Positions 1 through 8,831 of a stretch of 64,000 bases of DNA are shown piece by piece. Positions within the stretch are counted from its first letter, which is position 1; every line of letters starts with the position of its first letter. Under the pieces are notes generated by a model. The model saw only the letters and a program-made list of their open reading frames with translations, did not search any database and was not told the origin of the DNA. Origin of the DNA: JANWXD01 sp035575135 (GTDB lineage: Bacteria > Acidobacteriota > Terriglobia > Bryobacterales > Bryobacteraceae); NCBI GenBank assembly GCA_035575135.1, contig DATLYE010000039.1, positions 1-64,000 on the forward strand, read 5' to 3'. Position numbers and translations under genes: made by a program.

Positions 1-270
1 TTGTTCTACAACAACCGCCTGTGCGCGGTGGAACTGGACTGTTTCCCGGATGCCGAAAAGCTGGCGGCGGCCTACGGGTTCAAGGGGCGGACGATCGAGC
101 GTCCCCAGGAGCTGGCGCCCGCCTTGGAGGAGGCCGTGGAAGAGCCGGGGCCGTATTTGCTGAACGTGCGGGTTTCGCCGTACGAGAACGTGTATCCGAT
201 GGTGCCTGCGGGAGGGGCCATCAACGAGATGGTCCTGGGGCCGCCGCAGCCGGTTCCGGTGCCAAAGTAA
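1..270 (+). CDS. ilvB: Acetolactate synthase large subunit, C-terminal end (partial)
   Basis: The window opens inside this gene; 89 codons and the TAA stop are visible, in frame from base 1. The residues are the end of the ThDP-binding domain of the acetohydroxyacid synthase catalytic subunit, including the family's C-terminal signature (ENVYPMVPAGGAINEM). The enzyme condenses two pyruvates, or pyruvate with 2-oxobutyrate, in valine and isoleucine synthesis. The small subunit gene ilvN starts 11 bases downstream, the usual order, which supports the call. Cofactor and catalytic residues lie outside the window, so only the identity of the C-terminus is supported. Confidence 0.9.
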   Translation: MFYNNRLCAVELDCFPDAEKLAAAYGFKGRTIERPQELAPALEEAVEEPGPYLLNVRVSPYENVYPMVPAGGAINEMVLGPPQPVPVPK

Positions 271-280
271 GGAGCACGCC

Positions 281-865
281 ATGCTGCAAGTGATTTCGTT
301 GCTCGTGGAGAACAAGCCCGGCGCGCTGATGCGCATCACGGGCGTGTTGACGGCGCGGGGCTACAACATCGAAAGCCTGACGGTGGCGCGGACGCTGGAT
401 CCGACGCTGTCGCGCATGACGATCGTGGTGGACGTGGATCCGAACCTGCGCGCGCTGGTGATCAAGCAGATGAACAAGCTCATCAACGTGCTGCAGGCTG
501 CGGATCTGACCGACGACCACCGGGCCGTGACGCGCGAGATGGTGCTGATGCGGGTGCGGGCGCCGCTGGAGAAGCGTACGGCGGTTCTGAAAGAGGCAGA
601 GATCTTCGGAGCGCGGGTGATTGACTCCTCGGTGGAAGGCTTCGCCCTGGAGGCGAGCGGCGATCCGGAGAAGCTGGACGAGTTCATTGACATCATGCGC
701 AGCTACGGCGAATTCGACGTGGCGCGCTCCGGAGTCGTGGCGCTGTCACTGAAACCGCGCCGCCCGCATCTTTCCCCGCCGGTGCCGGCGCCGGGAGAGG
801 CGGAGGGGACGGAAGAGACGAAGGGAGTGAGGAATGGCCAGGAGATTTTACGAAGCAGACGGTGA
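281..865 (+). CDS. ilvN: Acetolactate synthase small (regulatory) subunit
   Basis: 194 residues. An N-terminal ACT domain (about residues 3-75, with LLVENKPGALMRITGVLTAR and GYNIESLTV) is followed by the C-terminal domain of AHAS small subunits. It activates IlvB and by family knowledge confers feedback inhibition by valine. The ATG at 281 follows AAGGAG at a normal distance. The protein is about 25-30 residues longer than typical IlvN; the extra tail is Pro/Glu-rich and exists because the frame reads 32 bases into ilvC. The overlap suggests translational coupling with ilvC. Confidence 0.95.
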   Translation: MLQVISLLVENKPGALMRITGVLTARGYNIESLTVARTLDPTLSRMTIVVDVDPNLRALVIKQMNKLINVLQAADLTDDHRAVTREMVLMRVRAPLEKRTAVLKEAEIFGARVIDSSVEGFALEASGDPEKLDEFIDIMRSYGEFDVARSGVVALSLKPRRPHLSPPVPAPGEAEGTEETKGVRNGQEILRSRR

Positions 866-1874
866 TTTGCGATTGCTGGACGGCAAGACCGTAGCCATTG
901 TGGGCTACGGCAGCCAGGGGCATGCGCACGCGCTGAACCTTCGGGATTCGGGCGTGCGGGTAATCGTGGGGCTGTATCCGGGAAGCCGGAGCTGGCCCAA
1001 AGCGGAGGCGGCGGGCCTGACGGTGAAGACGACGGCGGAAGCAGCGGCGGAAGCCGACGTGGTGATGCTGCTCGTGGCGGACCATCTGCAGCCGGAGCTG
1101 TACCGCTCCGAAATCGCGCCGCACATGAAGGCGGGCAAGACGCTCATGTTCGCGCACGGTTTCAACATCCACTACGGGCAGATCGTGCCACCGCCGGAGG
1201 TGGACGTTTCGATGATTGCTCCGAAGGCCCCCGGGCACCGCGTCCGCGAGCTGTTCACGGAGGGCGTGGGGGTGCCGGCGCTGGTGGCGGTGCACCAGAA
1301 TGCCTCCGGGAGGGCTCTGGAGCAGGCTCTGGCGTACGCGCGGGCGCTGGGGTGCCTGAAGGCGGGCGTGATCGAAACCACGTTCCGGGAGGAGACCGAG
1401 AGCGATCTGTTCGGGGAACAGGCGGTGCTCTGCGGCGGGGTCTCGGAGCTGATTCGCGCCGGCTTTGAGACGCTGGTGGAGGCGGGCTACGCGCCGGAGA
1501 TCGCCTACTTCGAGTGCCTGCACGAACTGAAACTGATCGTAGACCTGATCCAGGAGGGCGGTCTGAGCTACATGCGTTATTCGGTTTCGGACACGGCGGA
1601 ATACGGCGACTACACGCGAGGGCCCCGCGTCATTGACGCGCACGTACGGCAGACGATGCGCCAGATTCTGGCCGAGGTGCAGTCCGGGCAGTTCGCCCGG
1701 GAGTGGATCGAGGAGAACCGGAACGGAAGGAAGAATTTCCTGGCGATGCGGGAGGCGGCACGGCAGCAGCCTCTGGAGGAAGTCGGGCGCGAGCTGCGGC
1801 AGATGATGAAGTTTCTCAAGAAAGCCAAGGAGGCCGGGGTGCCGGAAGACCAGCCGGCGGCGGCCGGACGATAG
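834..1874 (+). CDS. ilvC: Ketol-acid reductoisomerase (NADP-type, class I)
   Basis: 346 residues, the length of the short class I enzyme. It isomerises and reduces acetolactate or acetohydroxybutyrate to the dihydroxy acid with Mg2+ and a nicotinamide cofactor. Visible motifs are the Rossmann loop IVGYGSQGHAHALNL near residue 22, MIAPKAPGHRVRELF near 128, the metal-site helix with ETESDLFGEQAVLCGG near 185, and CLHELKLIVDLIQEGG near 228. Serines in the loop after beta-2 (GLYPGSRSW) point to NADPH preference by family rules. It overlaps ilvN by 32 bases and is followed by cimA after 15 bases. Confidence 0.97.
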   Translation: MARRFYEADGDLRLLDGKTVAIVGYGSQGHAHALNLRDSGVRVIVGLYPGSRSWPKAEAAGLTVKTTAEAAAEADVVMLLVADHLQPELYRSEIAPHMKAGKTLMFAHGFNIHYGQIVPPPEVDVSMIAPKAPGHRVRELFTEGVGVPALVAVHQNASGRALEQALAYARALGCLKAGVIETTFREETESDLFGEQAVLCGGVSELIRAGFETLVEAGYAPEIAYFECLHELKLIVDLIQEGGLSYMRYSVSDTAEYGDYTRGPRVIDAHVRQTMRQILAEVQSGQFAREWIEENRNGRKNFLAMREAARQQPLEEVGRELRQMMKFLKKAKEAGVPEDQPAAAGR

Positions 1875-1889
1875 GCGCAGGAGATTGCG

Positions 1890-3500
1890 ATGCGCATCTA
1901 CATCCTGGACACGACCCTGAGGGACGGCACGCAAGGGGAAGCCGTCTCGTTCAGCGTGGAAGACAAACTGATGATCGCCCAGAAGCTGGACGAGCTGGGC
2001 ATTGATTACATTGAGGGGGGCTGGCCGGGGTCGAACCCCCGCGACAAGGAGTTTTTCGCGCGGGCGCGGGAGCTTCGACTCCAGCACGCGCGCCTGACGG
2101 CGTTCGGCTCGACGCGGTTTGCGCGGAATCCGGTGGATCGGGATCCTAATGTGCGGGCGCTGCTGGAGGCCGGAACGCCGACCGTCTCGATCTTCGGCAA
2201 GAGCTGGGATCTGCACACGCAGCGGGCGCTGGGGGTGACGGAAGAAGAAAACCTCCGGATGATCTCGGAGACGGTCCGGTATCTGAAGGAACACGGGCGC
2301 GAAGTGATCTACGACGCCGAGCATTTCTTCGACGGCTACAACTCCAATCCGTCGTTCGCCCTGCGCACGCTGGAAGCGGCCAAGGAGGCGGGTGCGGACG
2401 TTTTGTGCCTGTGCGACACCAACGGGGGCACGCTGACGGGGCGCGTGGCGGAGATCTTCGCCGAGGTGAGGAAGCGCTTTGACGGCACGCTCGGCATTCA
2501 CACGCACAACGATTCCGATGTGGCGGTGGCCAACGCGCTGGCGGCGGTGGAGCTGGGCGCCACGCACGTGCAGGGCACCATCAACGGCTACGGCGAGCGC
2601 TGCGGCAACTCGAACCTGTGCTCCATCATCGCCAACCTGGAACTGAAGATGGGGCACACCACGATCGGGCGCGAGCGCCTGGCCAATCTCACTTCGGTCG
2701 CCCGCTATGTGGCGGAGCTGGCCAACCTGCCGCTGCGGAACGACCAGCCCTACGTGGGCCGCAGCGCTTTCGCGCACAAAGGCGGTGTGCACGTCAGTGC
2801 GGTGCTCAAGGATCCGGCCACCTACGAGCACGTGCCGCCCGAGGCGGTGGGCAACCGCCAGCGCGTGCTGCTCAGCGACCTGTCCGGGCGCGGCAACATC
2901 CTGTACAAACTCAAACAGCACGGCATCGCGGACCGCCTGGACGAGCGCGCGCGCAAGGAACTGCTGGAGCGCATCAAGCATCTGGAGTATCTGGGCTACG
3001 AGCTGGAGGCGGCCGAGGGTACGTTCGAGTTGCTGGTGCGGGAGGCGCTGCATCCGGGCCTGCACTTTTTCGACGTCATTAACGTCGAGGTCACGACGCG
3101 GTTGCTGGCGGGCAAGACTTCCCGGACCACGGCGGCGGTCACCATCAAGACGCAGGACGGGATCCATTCGGCGACGGCGTCGGGCCACGGCCCGGTGCAT
3201 GCGCTGGACTTATGCCTGCGGCAGTGCCTGTCCCCCCTGTACCCGAGTCTGGCGGATGTGCGGCTGACCGACTACAAAGTGCGGGTGCTGGAGCCGAAGA
3301 AGGGGACGGCGGCGCGGGTGCGCGTGCTGATCGAGTGGTCGGACCACCGGCGCAGCTGGGCGACGGTGGGGGTTTCCGACAACGTCATCGAGGCCAGCTG
3401 GCAGGCACTCGTGGACGCGCTGCGCCTGGAGCTGATGCGGCTGATGGAGGAAGACGAGACCATCGAGAAAGCCGTGGAAGACTACTGCTGGGGCGTGTAG
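1890..3500 (+). CDS. cimA: (R)-citramalate synthase
   Basis: 536 residues. A DRE-TIM metallolyase domain (LDTTLRDGTQGE at the start, HTHNDSDVAVANALAAVE and NGYGERCGN further in) is followed by a LeuA-type dimer/regulatory domain from about residue 370. The length and the region SFSVEDKLMIAQKLDELG are those of CimA rather than 2-isopropylmalate synthase. It would condense pyruvate and acetyl-CoA to citramalate, giving 2-oxobutyrate without threonine. Its place behind ilvBNC fits isoleucine synthesis. The TAG stop abuts the stop of the convergent pcm gene with no base between. Homocitrate synthase is a less likely alternative. Confidence 0.92.
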   Translation: MRIYILDTTLRDGTQGEAVSFSVEDKLMIAQKLDELGIDYIEGGWPGSNPRDKEFFARARELRLQHARLTAFGSTRFARNPVDRDPNVRALLEAGTPTVSIFGKSWDLHTQRALGVTEEENLRMISETVRYLKEHGREVIYDAEHFFDGYNSNPSFALRTLEAAKEAGADVLCLCDTNGGTLTGRVAEIFAEVRKRFDGTLGIHTHNDSDVAVANALAAVELGATHVQGTINGYGERCGNSNLCSIIANLELKMGHTTIGRERLANLTSVARYVAELANLPLRNDQPYVGRSAFAHKGGVHVSAVLKDPATYEHVPPEAVGNRQRVLLSDLSGRGNILYKLKQHGIADRLDERARKELLERIKHLEYLGYELEAAEGTFELLVREALHPGLHFFDVINVEVTTRLLAGKTSRTTAAVTIKTQDGIHSATASGHGPVHALDLCLRQCLSPLYPSLADVRLTDYKVRVLEPKKGTAARVRVLIEWSDHRRSWATVGVSDNVIEASWQALVDALRLELMRLMEEDETIEKAVEDYCWGV

Positions 3501-4214
3501 TCAGGTGGAAACGTCCCAGCCCTCGCCTCCGCGCAGCGGAACGAAGCGGCAGTAGGTCACGGTGCGGGTCTGGATCTTGCCGTTCTGCTTGATGACCAGC
3601 CGGAGCTCCTGATCCCACAGCGAGCCGACGGGGATGACGAGCCGGCCGGGATCCTTCAACTGTTCCAGGAGCTTCGGCGGAACCTCCGGGGCGGCGGCCG
3701 CCACGGAGATGGCGTCGTAAGGGGCGTGGTCCGGATAGCCGGCCGAGCCGTCTCCGCAAACCACGGTGATGTTGTGATCCCGGCCGGCGCGCCGCAGGTT
3801 CTTGCGGGCCTGCTCGGCCAGCTCCGGGATGATCTCGATGGAGTAGACCCAGCGGGCGATGGCACCGAGCACCGCCGCATGGTAGCCGGAGCCGGAACCG
3901 ACATCCAGGACGACCTCGTCTCCGCGAAGCTCGAGGCATTCCACCATGAGGGCGGTCATGTAGGGTTGCGAGATGGTTTGTCCGAAACCGATCGGCACGG
4001 GGTCATCAATGTAGGCCAGGTGGCGGAGGTGGGCGGGGACAAACTCCTCGCGGGGGATTTCGAGCATGGCGGCCAGAACGCGCGGGTCGCGGATGCCGCG
4101 CGCTTTCAGTTGGCGCTCGACCATCTCTTTGCGGAGGGCGGCATAATCCGGCTCCACGCGGGCGGGCTCACTTGAACTGTTTCCGGTAAAGAACATCGAC
4201 TCCGAACAGACCAT
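3501..4214 (-). CDS. pcm: Protein-L-isoaspartate O-methyltransferase
   Basis: Up to 237 residues; a SAM-dependent methyltransferase that starts repair of isoaspartyl residues in aged proteins. Motifs are MVERQLKARGIRDPRVLAAM at the N-terminal domain, GFGQTISQPYMTALM, the SAM site VLDVGSGSGYHAAVL and post-motif GRLVIPVGS. The ATG at 4214 lies inside the end of tamB (47-base overlap); an ATG at 4196 is an equally possible start, and the family core begins only about 28 residues in. It is the last gene of the Omp85-SurA-TamB unit and converges on cimA. Confidence 0.94.
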   Translation of the reverse strand: MVCSESMFFTGNSSSEPARVEPDYAALRKEMVERQLKARGIRDPRVLAAMLEIPREEFVPAHLRHLAYIDDPVPIGFGQTISQPYMTALMVECLELRGDEVVLDVGSGSGYHAAVLGAIARWVYSIEIIPELAEQARKNLRRAGRDHNITVVCGDGSAGYPDHAPYDAISVAAAAPEVPPKLLEQLKDPGRLVIPVGSLWDQELRLVIKQNGKIQTRTVTYCRFVPLRGGEGWDVST

Positions 4215-7200
4215 TCTCGTCGCGCACCGCCAGGATGGACCATTCCCGGGTGACGTTCCACTCCACGCGGACCGCCTGCTGCTGGCTCTTGGCGAGGTTG
4301 GTGATGTAGGTAAAGGTGATGTCCTTGGAGATCTGCTGCTCGAGGGTGAGCTGCGCCTGAGGGTTGTTTTCCACGCCCGTGAGCTTGGGGTCTATCTTGA
4401 TGCGGCTGACTCCGAAGAAGCGTTGCAGGCGGCCTGCCACCTGGGACTGCAAAGCCTGCCCGACGAGGGTGCTGGCGCCCACCTGCGCCCAGCTTTGATC
4501 GAGCTCAGCCTGGCGGGCAGCCAGGGTGGGGTCGGAGGTGGGGGCGCGGCCCACGGCCAGAAGGGCGATGATCTCGTTGGTCTGGAGGGGCGGGTCGGAG
4601 CGGTAGGTGACGCTGAGCCGGGTGGGGGCGCCCGACAAGGTCAGCGTGACGTCCACGCCGCGGATGCGCGTTTCCAGGTCGAGATTGACGACGGGCTCCA
4701 GCCGCACGGGGTTGACGAAGGAGATCTCTCCGCGATTGATGAAGTAGCGGTTGCCCAGAAAGCTGATCTCGCCCTGGGTCACGGCGAGGCGACCCAACAG
4801 GACGGGGCGGTAGGGCGTGCCGCGCAGTCGCAGATCGGCCTCGGCTTGAATGTCGCGCGTCAGGGTGGTTTCAAAGGTGGCGCCGGGCGCCGTGACGACG
4901 CGCAGGTCGAACTGCATGTTGCGGAGCAATTCGTTCTGTGAAGCGGGCGTGGCCAGAGGGCGGGAGGAACCGGCCAGCAACTGCGCAAAGTCCAGGCGCG
5001 GATTGAGGGCAGAACGGAGCACGGTGACCGTACCCGCCAGGGTGCTTCCCTTGGCGGTGCCGGTCCAGTTCAGAGCGGCGTCGAGCGAGGTGCTGAGGCC
5101 CTCCGGGTAGCGGACGCGGACGCCGGAGGCTTTGGCGCGGAGCTGGTAGGTCGCATCGGCACCCAGTCCGATGAATCCGCTGAGCTGCAACTTGCCGCCG
5201 CCTGTTTCCGCGGTGAGGTTTTCGATGGTGATGCGGCGGCCGGAGAAGGCGAGGGTGCCGGCGGCCTTGTCCAGGCCGTTCGGAACGCCGCGCAAGTAGA
5301 AAGAGGCGTTGCGGAATTCCAGGCGCCCGAAGATCTCGGGGTCGGCGAGCGGGCCGCGGACGGTGGTGTCCACGGTGGCAGAGCCGGATGCCGTCAAATC
5401 CGGCTGGAAGGTTTCGAGGATCGCCAGATTGGTTTCGCCGTGAATCCGTAGCCGGTAGGCCTCACGCCTCTCGGTGAGCAGCACGGCTCCGCTGATCTCC
5501 ATCAAGGTGCCCGGGCCGGTGAACCGCGCCCGTTCGACGCGAAGGGTTCCGCCGTCCCAGGCCAGGGTCAGGGGGCCGTCGTTGCGGAAGCGGACCTTGT
5601 CACCGGCGGCCGTGTTTGCGGGAGCCGCTTCGAGAGCAGCCAGTTCGAGGCGGCCTTTCCAGTTGCGCGGGTCGAAGCCCGCGCCTTCGAACCGGAGCAT
5701 GCCGGTGGCGAAGCCTGTCAGGGGTGCGGCCGCCTTGGCACTCCCGGGGCGCAGCGCGGCCAGAGCGTGGAGGGGGAGTTTCTCGAAGCGGAGTTCGCCG
5801 CGTGCCGCATGGGGCGGCGCGATTCCCCACGAGGCTTGCCCGTTCCAGGCTGCGCTCAAGAGGTCCCCAGCGGCACGGATGTGCACGATGCCGCTGGTGG
5901 TTTCGGCCCGGACCTCGAAGTTCCCGGCCCTGCCGCCGTTCAGTTGAATTCCCGTCAAGCGGAGGTCGCCGCGCAGTTCTGTCAACTGCGGGCGGAGAGC
6001 CGCCACATTGAGCTCGGCCGCCACGTCGAGAGCAGCCGCGGCGTCCAGGGTCTGCGGCAAGCCGGTCAGGGCGGACCAGCGGGCGACGGAGGCATCCTTC
6101 AACGCCGCTTCCAAACGCACCGTTCCGCTACGGTAGTCGTCTTTAAAGACCCAGGCGCCGCGGGCCCGGATCTGCGCCTCATCGGAGGCGATCTCCGCCG
6201 CCAGCAACTCCAAAGTCCGTCCGGCGTAGCGGAATTCGGCGCGAGCGCGGCTGAATTTGCGGCCTCCGATCGCGGGCCGCGCGATCTGGAGGCGCGCGGA
6301 GGCCTGCGGTTCGGCGAGAGAACCACCAACTGTGACGTGTCCCGAAGCGATGCCGGAAAGCCCGAGTTGCTTGGCTCGCGGCGTGATCCATTCCTCCAGC
6401 GACTCACCGGTGACGGAAAATTCCCCGGCGACGGGCCCCGTTTCGGCAGGTCTCCAGTTGGCCAGGCCAAGGCGAAAGCGGCCCTGATAGCGCGCCGCGC
6501 CGCGCTCGACGAGCAGGTTCTCGACCGAGAGCTCACCCGCGGAGGCGCGGAGCTCGGCGGCGATACGGGGGAATTCGCGGTCCTGCCAGCGCACGCGTGC
6601 CGCAGTGAGGCGGCCCGAAATGGCAGGCGCAGTCCAGTCGCCGCGGATCACGCCGTCGAAGCGGGCGTGGCCGTCCGCGCCGAGGCCGACGGGGAGCGCG
6701 GGGAGTTTCTTGCCGGAGGTCCAGGAGGCCAAGGCGGCCAGTTCCTCGAGGCTCGCGGTCCGAAGCGACACGCGCACGGCGCTGCCGAAGACGCCGTTGA
6801 ACTCGAGCCGCGATGAGGGCGTGGCCAGCCAGGCGCGGTGCATTTCCACGCGCCGGGCGCGCTGATCGTAGACGGCCTCGACGGAACCCTGCACGGGAAG
6901 CTCTCCAGCTTCGGCGCTCACCGACAAGCGTGCCACCGCGCGAGTGTTGGTGAGGCTACCGTTCCGTAGTTGCGCCGCGAGTTCCAGCGGGCCGGAGATG
7001 CGCCCGCTGAGGGAGGGCCCGGCGGCGCCGCGCAGGCGCGCGAGCTCGGCAAGAGAGAGGCCGCGCACCTCGCCGGCGACGCGCAGGTCGCGCCGCGCCG
7101 TGAGCTCGAGGCGTCCGGCGCAGCTTCCACCGAGCGCTGTGACGTTCAGAGGGGAAATCTCCAGGCGGTCGCCGTGCAGTCGCACATCGCCCGCCGCGCG

Positions 7201-8154
7201 GACGTCGCCGATGCGCACTCCGGCGGCGCGCAAGGCCAGGCCGCCCGCGGCGGCGCGCGCCTCCAGGTCGAGGCCGGAGCCGGCGGAGAAGCGGAGCGCG
7301 CCGGAGCGGAGGGCCAGCCGGCCGCGGGGTTCGAGCGGGCCCAGCAATGCGGGATCAAGTCGCGCAAGCTCGATCTCGCCGTCGAAGTGGAATTCGGCGC
7401 GTGGGGCGGACCAGTTTTCCAGGCGGCCGCGGATACGCATCTCGGCGCCCCCGGCAGCCAGGCGCGCGGACGCGATTTCCACGCGGTCGCCGAACAGGGA
7501 GACGCGTAGGGCGGCGTCCATTCCGCGGGCCAAAAGGGCAGGCCGGGTGAGCACGAGGTCGCCGCAGGTGAGACTTCCTTCATAGCGCGGCCCGGCGGCA
7601 TGATAAAACCAGTCGGCGCGGAGGCGGCCGGCGCGCAGATCCAAGGGGATCCGGCGTTCGTTGAGTTGCACGACGCCATCGCGGACGCGGAAGTGGCGCA
7701 CGGCCAGCTTCAGGAATTGCTCGACCGGGTTGGGGCCCCGCCGGGGGAGGCGCGGCCTGGGGACGTTCGTGCGGCCGTCGGGATAGACCGCGATGTAGAC
7801 CTCGGGGGCTTCCAATTCGAGGAGGTCGAGGTCCACGTCGCGCCGGAACACCGAGACGATGCGCAAGCCGACGGCGACGGAGCGGGCGCGGAAAAACGGA
7901 GGCTCGCCGGGGCCCTCGGCGCCATGGATCACCAGCGAGCGGGCTTCGGCCCGGAGCGCGCGCCAGTGGAAGGAAAAGCCGCCGAGTTCGACGTGCCCGC
8001 CGGTGGCATGCTCCGCCTCCCGTATGATGCGCTCTCGCAGATGGCCGGCGAACCACTGGGAGCGCACGAGGAGCGCTGCTGCGATCAGGAGCAGGATGAC
8101 GGCGGCCGCCAGCCCGCCCAGGAGCCACGCCGCCGGTTTCCGGAAGCTCTTCAT
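4168..8154 (-). CDS. tamB: TamB-like translocation and assembly module protein
   Basis: 1328 residues. An N-terminal uncleaved signal anchor (AAWLLGGLAAAVILLLIAAA, about residues 7-27) is followed by a long AsmA/DUF490 body of beta-rich repeats, and the C-terminal 350 residues are the conserved TamB domain (LRLRGTPYRPVLLGRLAV, FLGNRYFINRGEISFVNP). TamB proteins span the periplasm as a hydrophobic groove and are implicated in phospholipid transport and Omp85-dependent assembly. The ATG overlaps the stop of the SurA-like gene (ATGA, 8151-8154), and bamA lies just upstream, so the three are likely translationally coupled envelope genes. Confidence 0.9.
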   Translation of the reverse strand: MKSFRKPAAWLLGGLAAAVILLLIAAALLVRSQWFAGHLRERIIREAEHATGGHVELGGFSFHWRALRAEARSLVIHGAEGPGEPPFFRARSVAVGLRIVSVFRRDVDLDLLELEAPEVYIAVYPDGRTNVPRPRLPRRGPNPVEQFLKLAVRHFRVRDGVVQLNERRIPLDLRAGRLRADWFYHAAGPRYEGSLTCGDLVLTRPALLARGMDAALRVSLFGDRVEIASARLAAGGAEMRIRGRLENWSAPRAEFHFDGEIELARLDPALLGPLEPRGRLALRSGALRFSAGSGLDLEARAAAGGLALRAAGVRIGDVRAAGDVRLHGDRLEISPLNVTALGGSCAGRLELTARRDLRVAGEVRGLSLAELARLRGAAGPSLSGRISGPLELAAQLRNGSLTNTRAVARLSVSAEAGELPVQGSVEAVYDQRARRVEMHRAWLATPSSRLEFNGVFGSAVRVSLRTASLEELAALASWTSGKKLPALPVGLGADGHARFDGVIRGDWTAPAISGRLTAARVRWQDREFPRIAAELRASAGELSVENLLVERGAARYQGRFRLGLANWRPAETGPVAGEFSVTGESLEEWITPRAKQLGLSGIASGHVTVGGSLAEPQASARLQIARPAIGGRKFSRARAEFRYAGRTLELLAAEIASDEAQIRARGAWVFKDDYRSGTVRLEAALKDASVARWSALTGLPQTLDAAAALDVAAELNVAALRPQLTELRGDLRLTGIQLNGGRAGNFEVRAETTSGIVHIRAAGDLLSAAWNGQASWGIAPPHAARGELRFEKLPLHALAALRPGSAKAAAPLTGFATGMLRFEGAGFDPRNWKGRLELAALEAAPANTAAGDKVRFRNDGPLTLAWDGGTLRVERARFTGPGTLMEISGAVLLTERREAYRLRIHGETNLAILETFQPDLTASGSATVDTTVRGPLADPEIFGRLEFRNASFYLRGVPNGLDKAAGTLAFSGRRITIENLTAETGGGKLQLSGFIGLGADATYQLRAKASGVRVRYPEGLSTSLDAALNWTGTAKGSTLAGTVTVLRSALNPRLDFAQLLAGSSRPLATPASQNELLRNMQFDLRVVTAPGATFETTLTRDIQAEADLRLRGTPYRPVLLGRLAVTQGEISFLGNRYFINRGEISFVNPVRLEPVVNLDLETRIRGVDVTLTLSGAPTRLSVTYRSDPPLQTNEIIALLAVGRAPTSDPTLAARQAELDQSWAQVGASTLVGQALQSQVAGRLQRFFGVSRIKIDPKLTGVENNPQAQLTLEQQISKDITFTYITNLAKSQQQAVRVEWNVTREWSILAVRDENGLFGVDVLYRKQFK

Positions 8155-8831
8155 TCAAACGCCTTGGCCTTGAACTCGATCCGCGTCTGGGATCGCGCCT
8201 GCTTCAGCCACTCCTCCAAGAGACGATCCGCCTGCTCGCCGGCCAGGAGCTGCTCGATCTCGGCCTGGACTTCTTCGAATGGCGGAGGTTTGGTCCCGCT
8301 TTTATTCTGCCACTCCGGAAGCATGCGCGTTTCGTAGTAGCGGCGCAGTTCCGCCTCGGGCACGACCACAGCGGGGCGGAAACGCAGTTCGATGAAACGC
8401 AGCGTGGCGAGCTGGCGGGCCAGAGCGTCGTGAAGGTCGTCCTCGGTGATGCGGTAGCGTTCCAGGGCGCGGCGGAAGTCCTCGGGCGTCTTGAAACGTT
8501 CCTTGCGGATCTCGGCCGCGAGGGCGGCGACCTCGGATGCGTCCGGGAGAGCATAACGCGCGGTTTCCATCTCGCGCCGGATCAGCGTCTGGTCCACCAG
8601 GCGCTCGGCGGCGAGCCGCCGGGAGGCCGGGCTGAAGTCGGGCTCTTCTCCGTTCAGGAAGGCGGTGACGCGGATGGCGCGGAGCAAGGCGCTTTCGGTG
8701 ATCACGTAGCGCCCGATGATGACGGCGATGCGGTCTATGACCTCCGGGCGAGCAGGAGCCGCCAGCAGGCAGAGCAGGGCGGCGCAGCGGCGCAGGCGAC
8801 CGGACTTTCGACGGGCACTCTGCGGACTCAA
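8151..8831 (-). CDS. SurA-like periplasmic chaperone lacking a PPIase domain
   Basis: 226 residues from the chosen TTG at 8831. This start overlaps the bamA stop as TTGA (8828-8831) and places a signal peptide (RLRRCAALLCLLAAPARP) at the N-terminus; an upstream ATG at 8897 would run 70 bases into bamA and bury that signal. The mature part starts with the SurA N-domain pattern (EVIDRIAVIIGRYVITESAL) and is helical throughout. No parvulin PPIase domain follows. It probably holds outer-membrane protein precursors for the neighbouring Omp85 machine. Function is inferred from domain and position. Confidence 0.75.
   Translation of the reverse strand: MSPQSARRKSGRLRRCAALLCLLAAPARPEVIDRIAVIIGRYVITESALLRAIRVTAFLNGEEPDFSPASRRLAAERLVDQTLIRREMETARYALPDASEVAALAAEIRKERFKTPEDFRRALERYRITEDDLHDALARQLATLRFIELRFRPAVVVPEAELRRYYETRMLPEWQNKSGTKPPPFEEVQAEIEQLLAGEQADRLLEEWLKQARSQTRIEFKAKAFE

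Noticed and set aside
693..3200. 835-codon open frame on the minus strand opposite ilvN, ilvC and cimA
   Set aside because: Antisense shadow of three well-identified genes; His/Arg/Pro-rich composition without domains, as expected from high-GC third positions.
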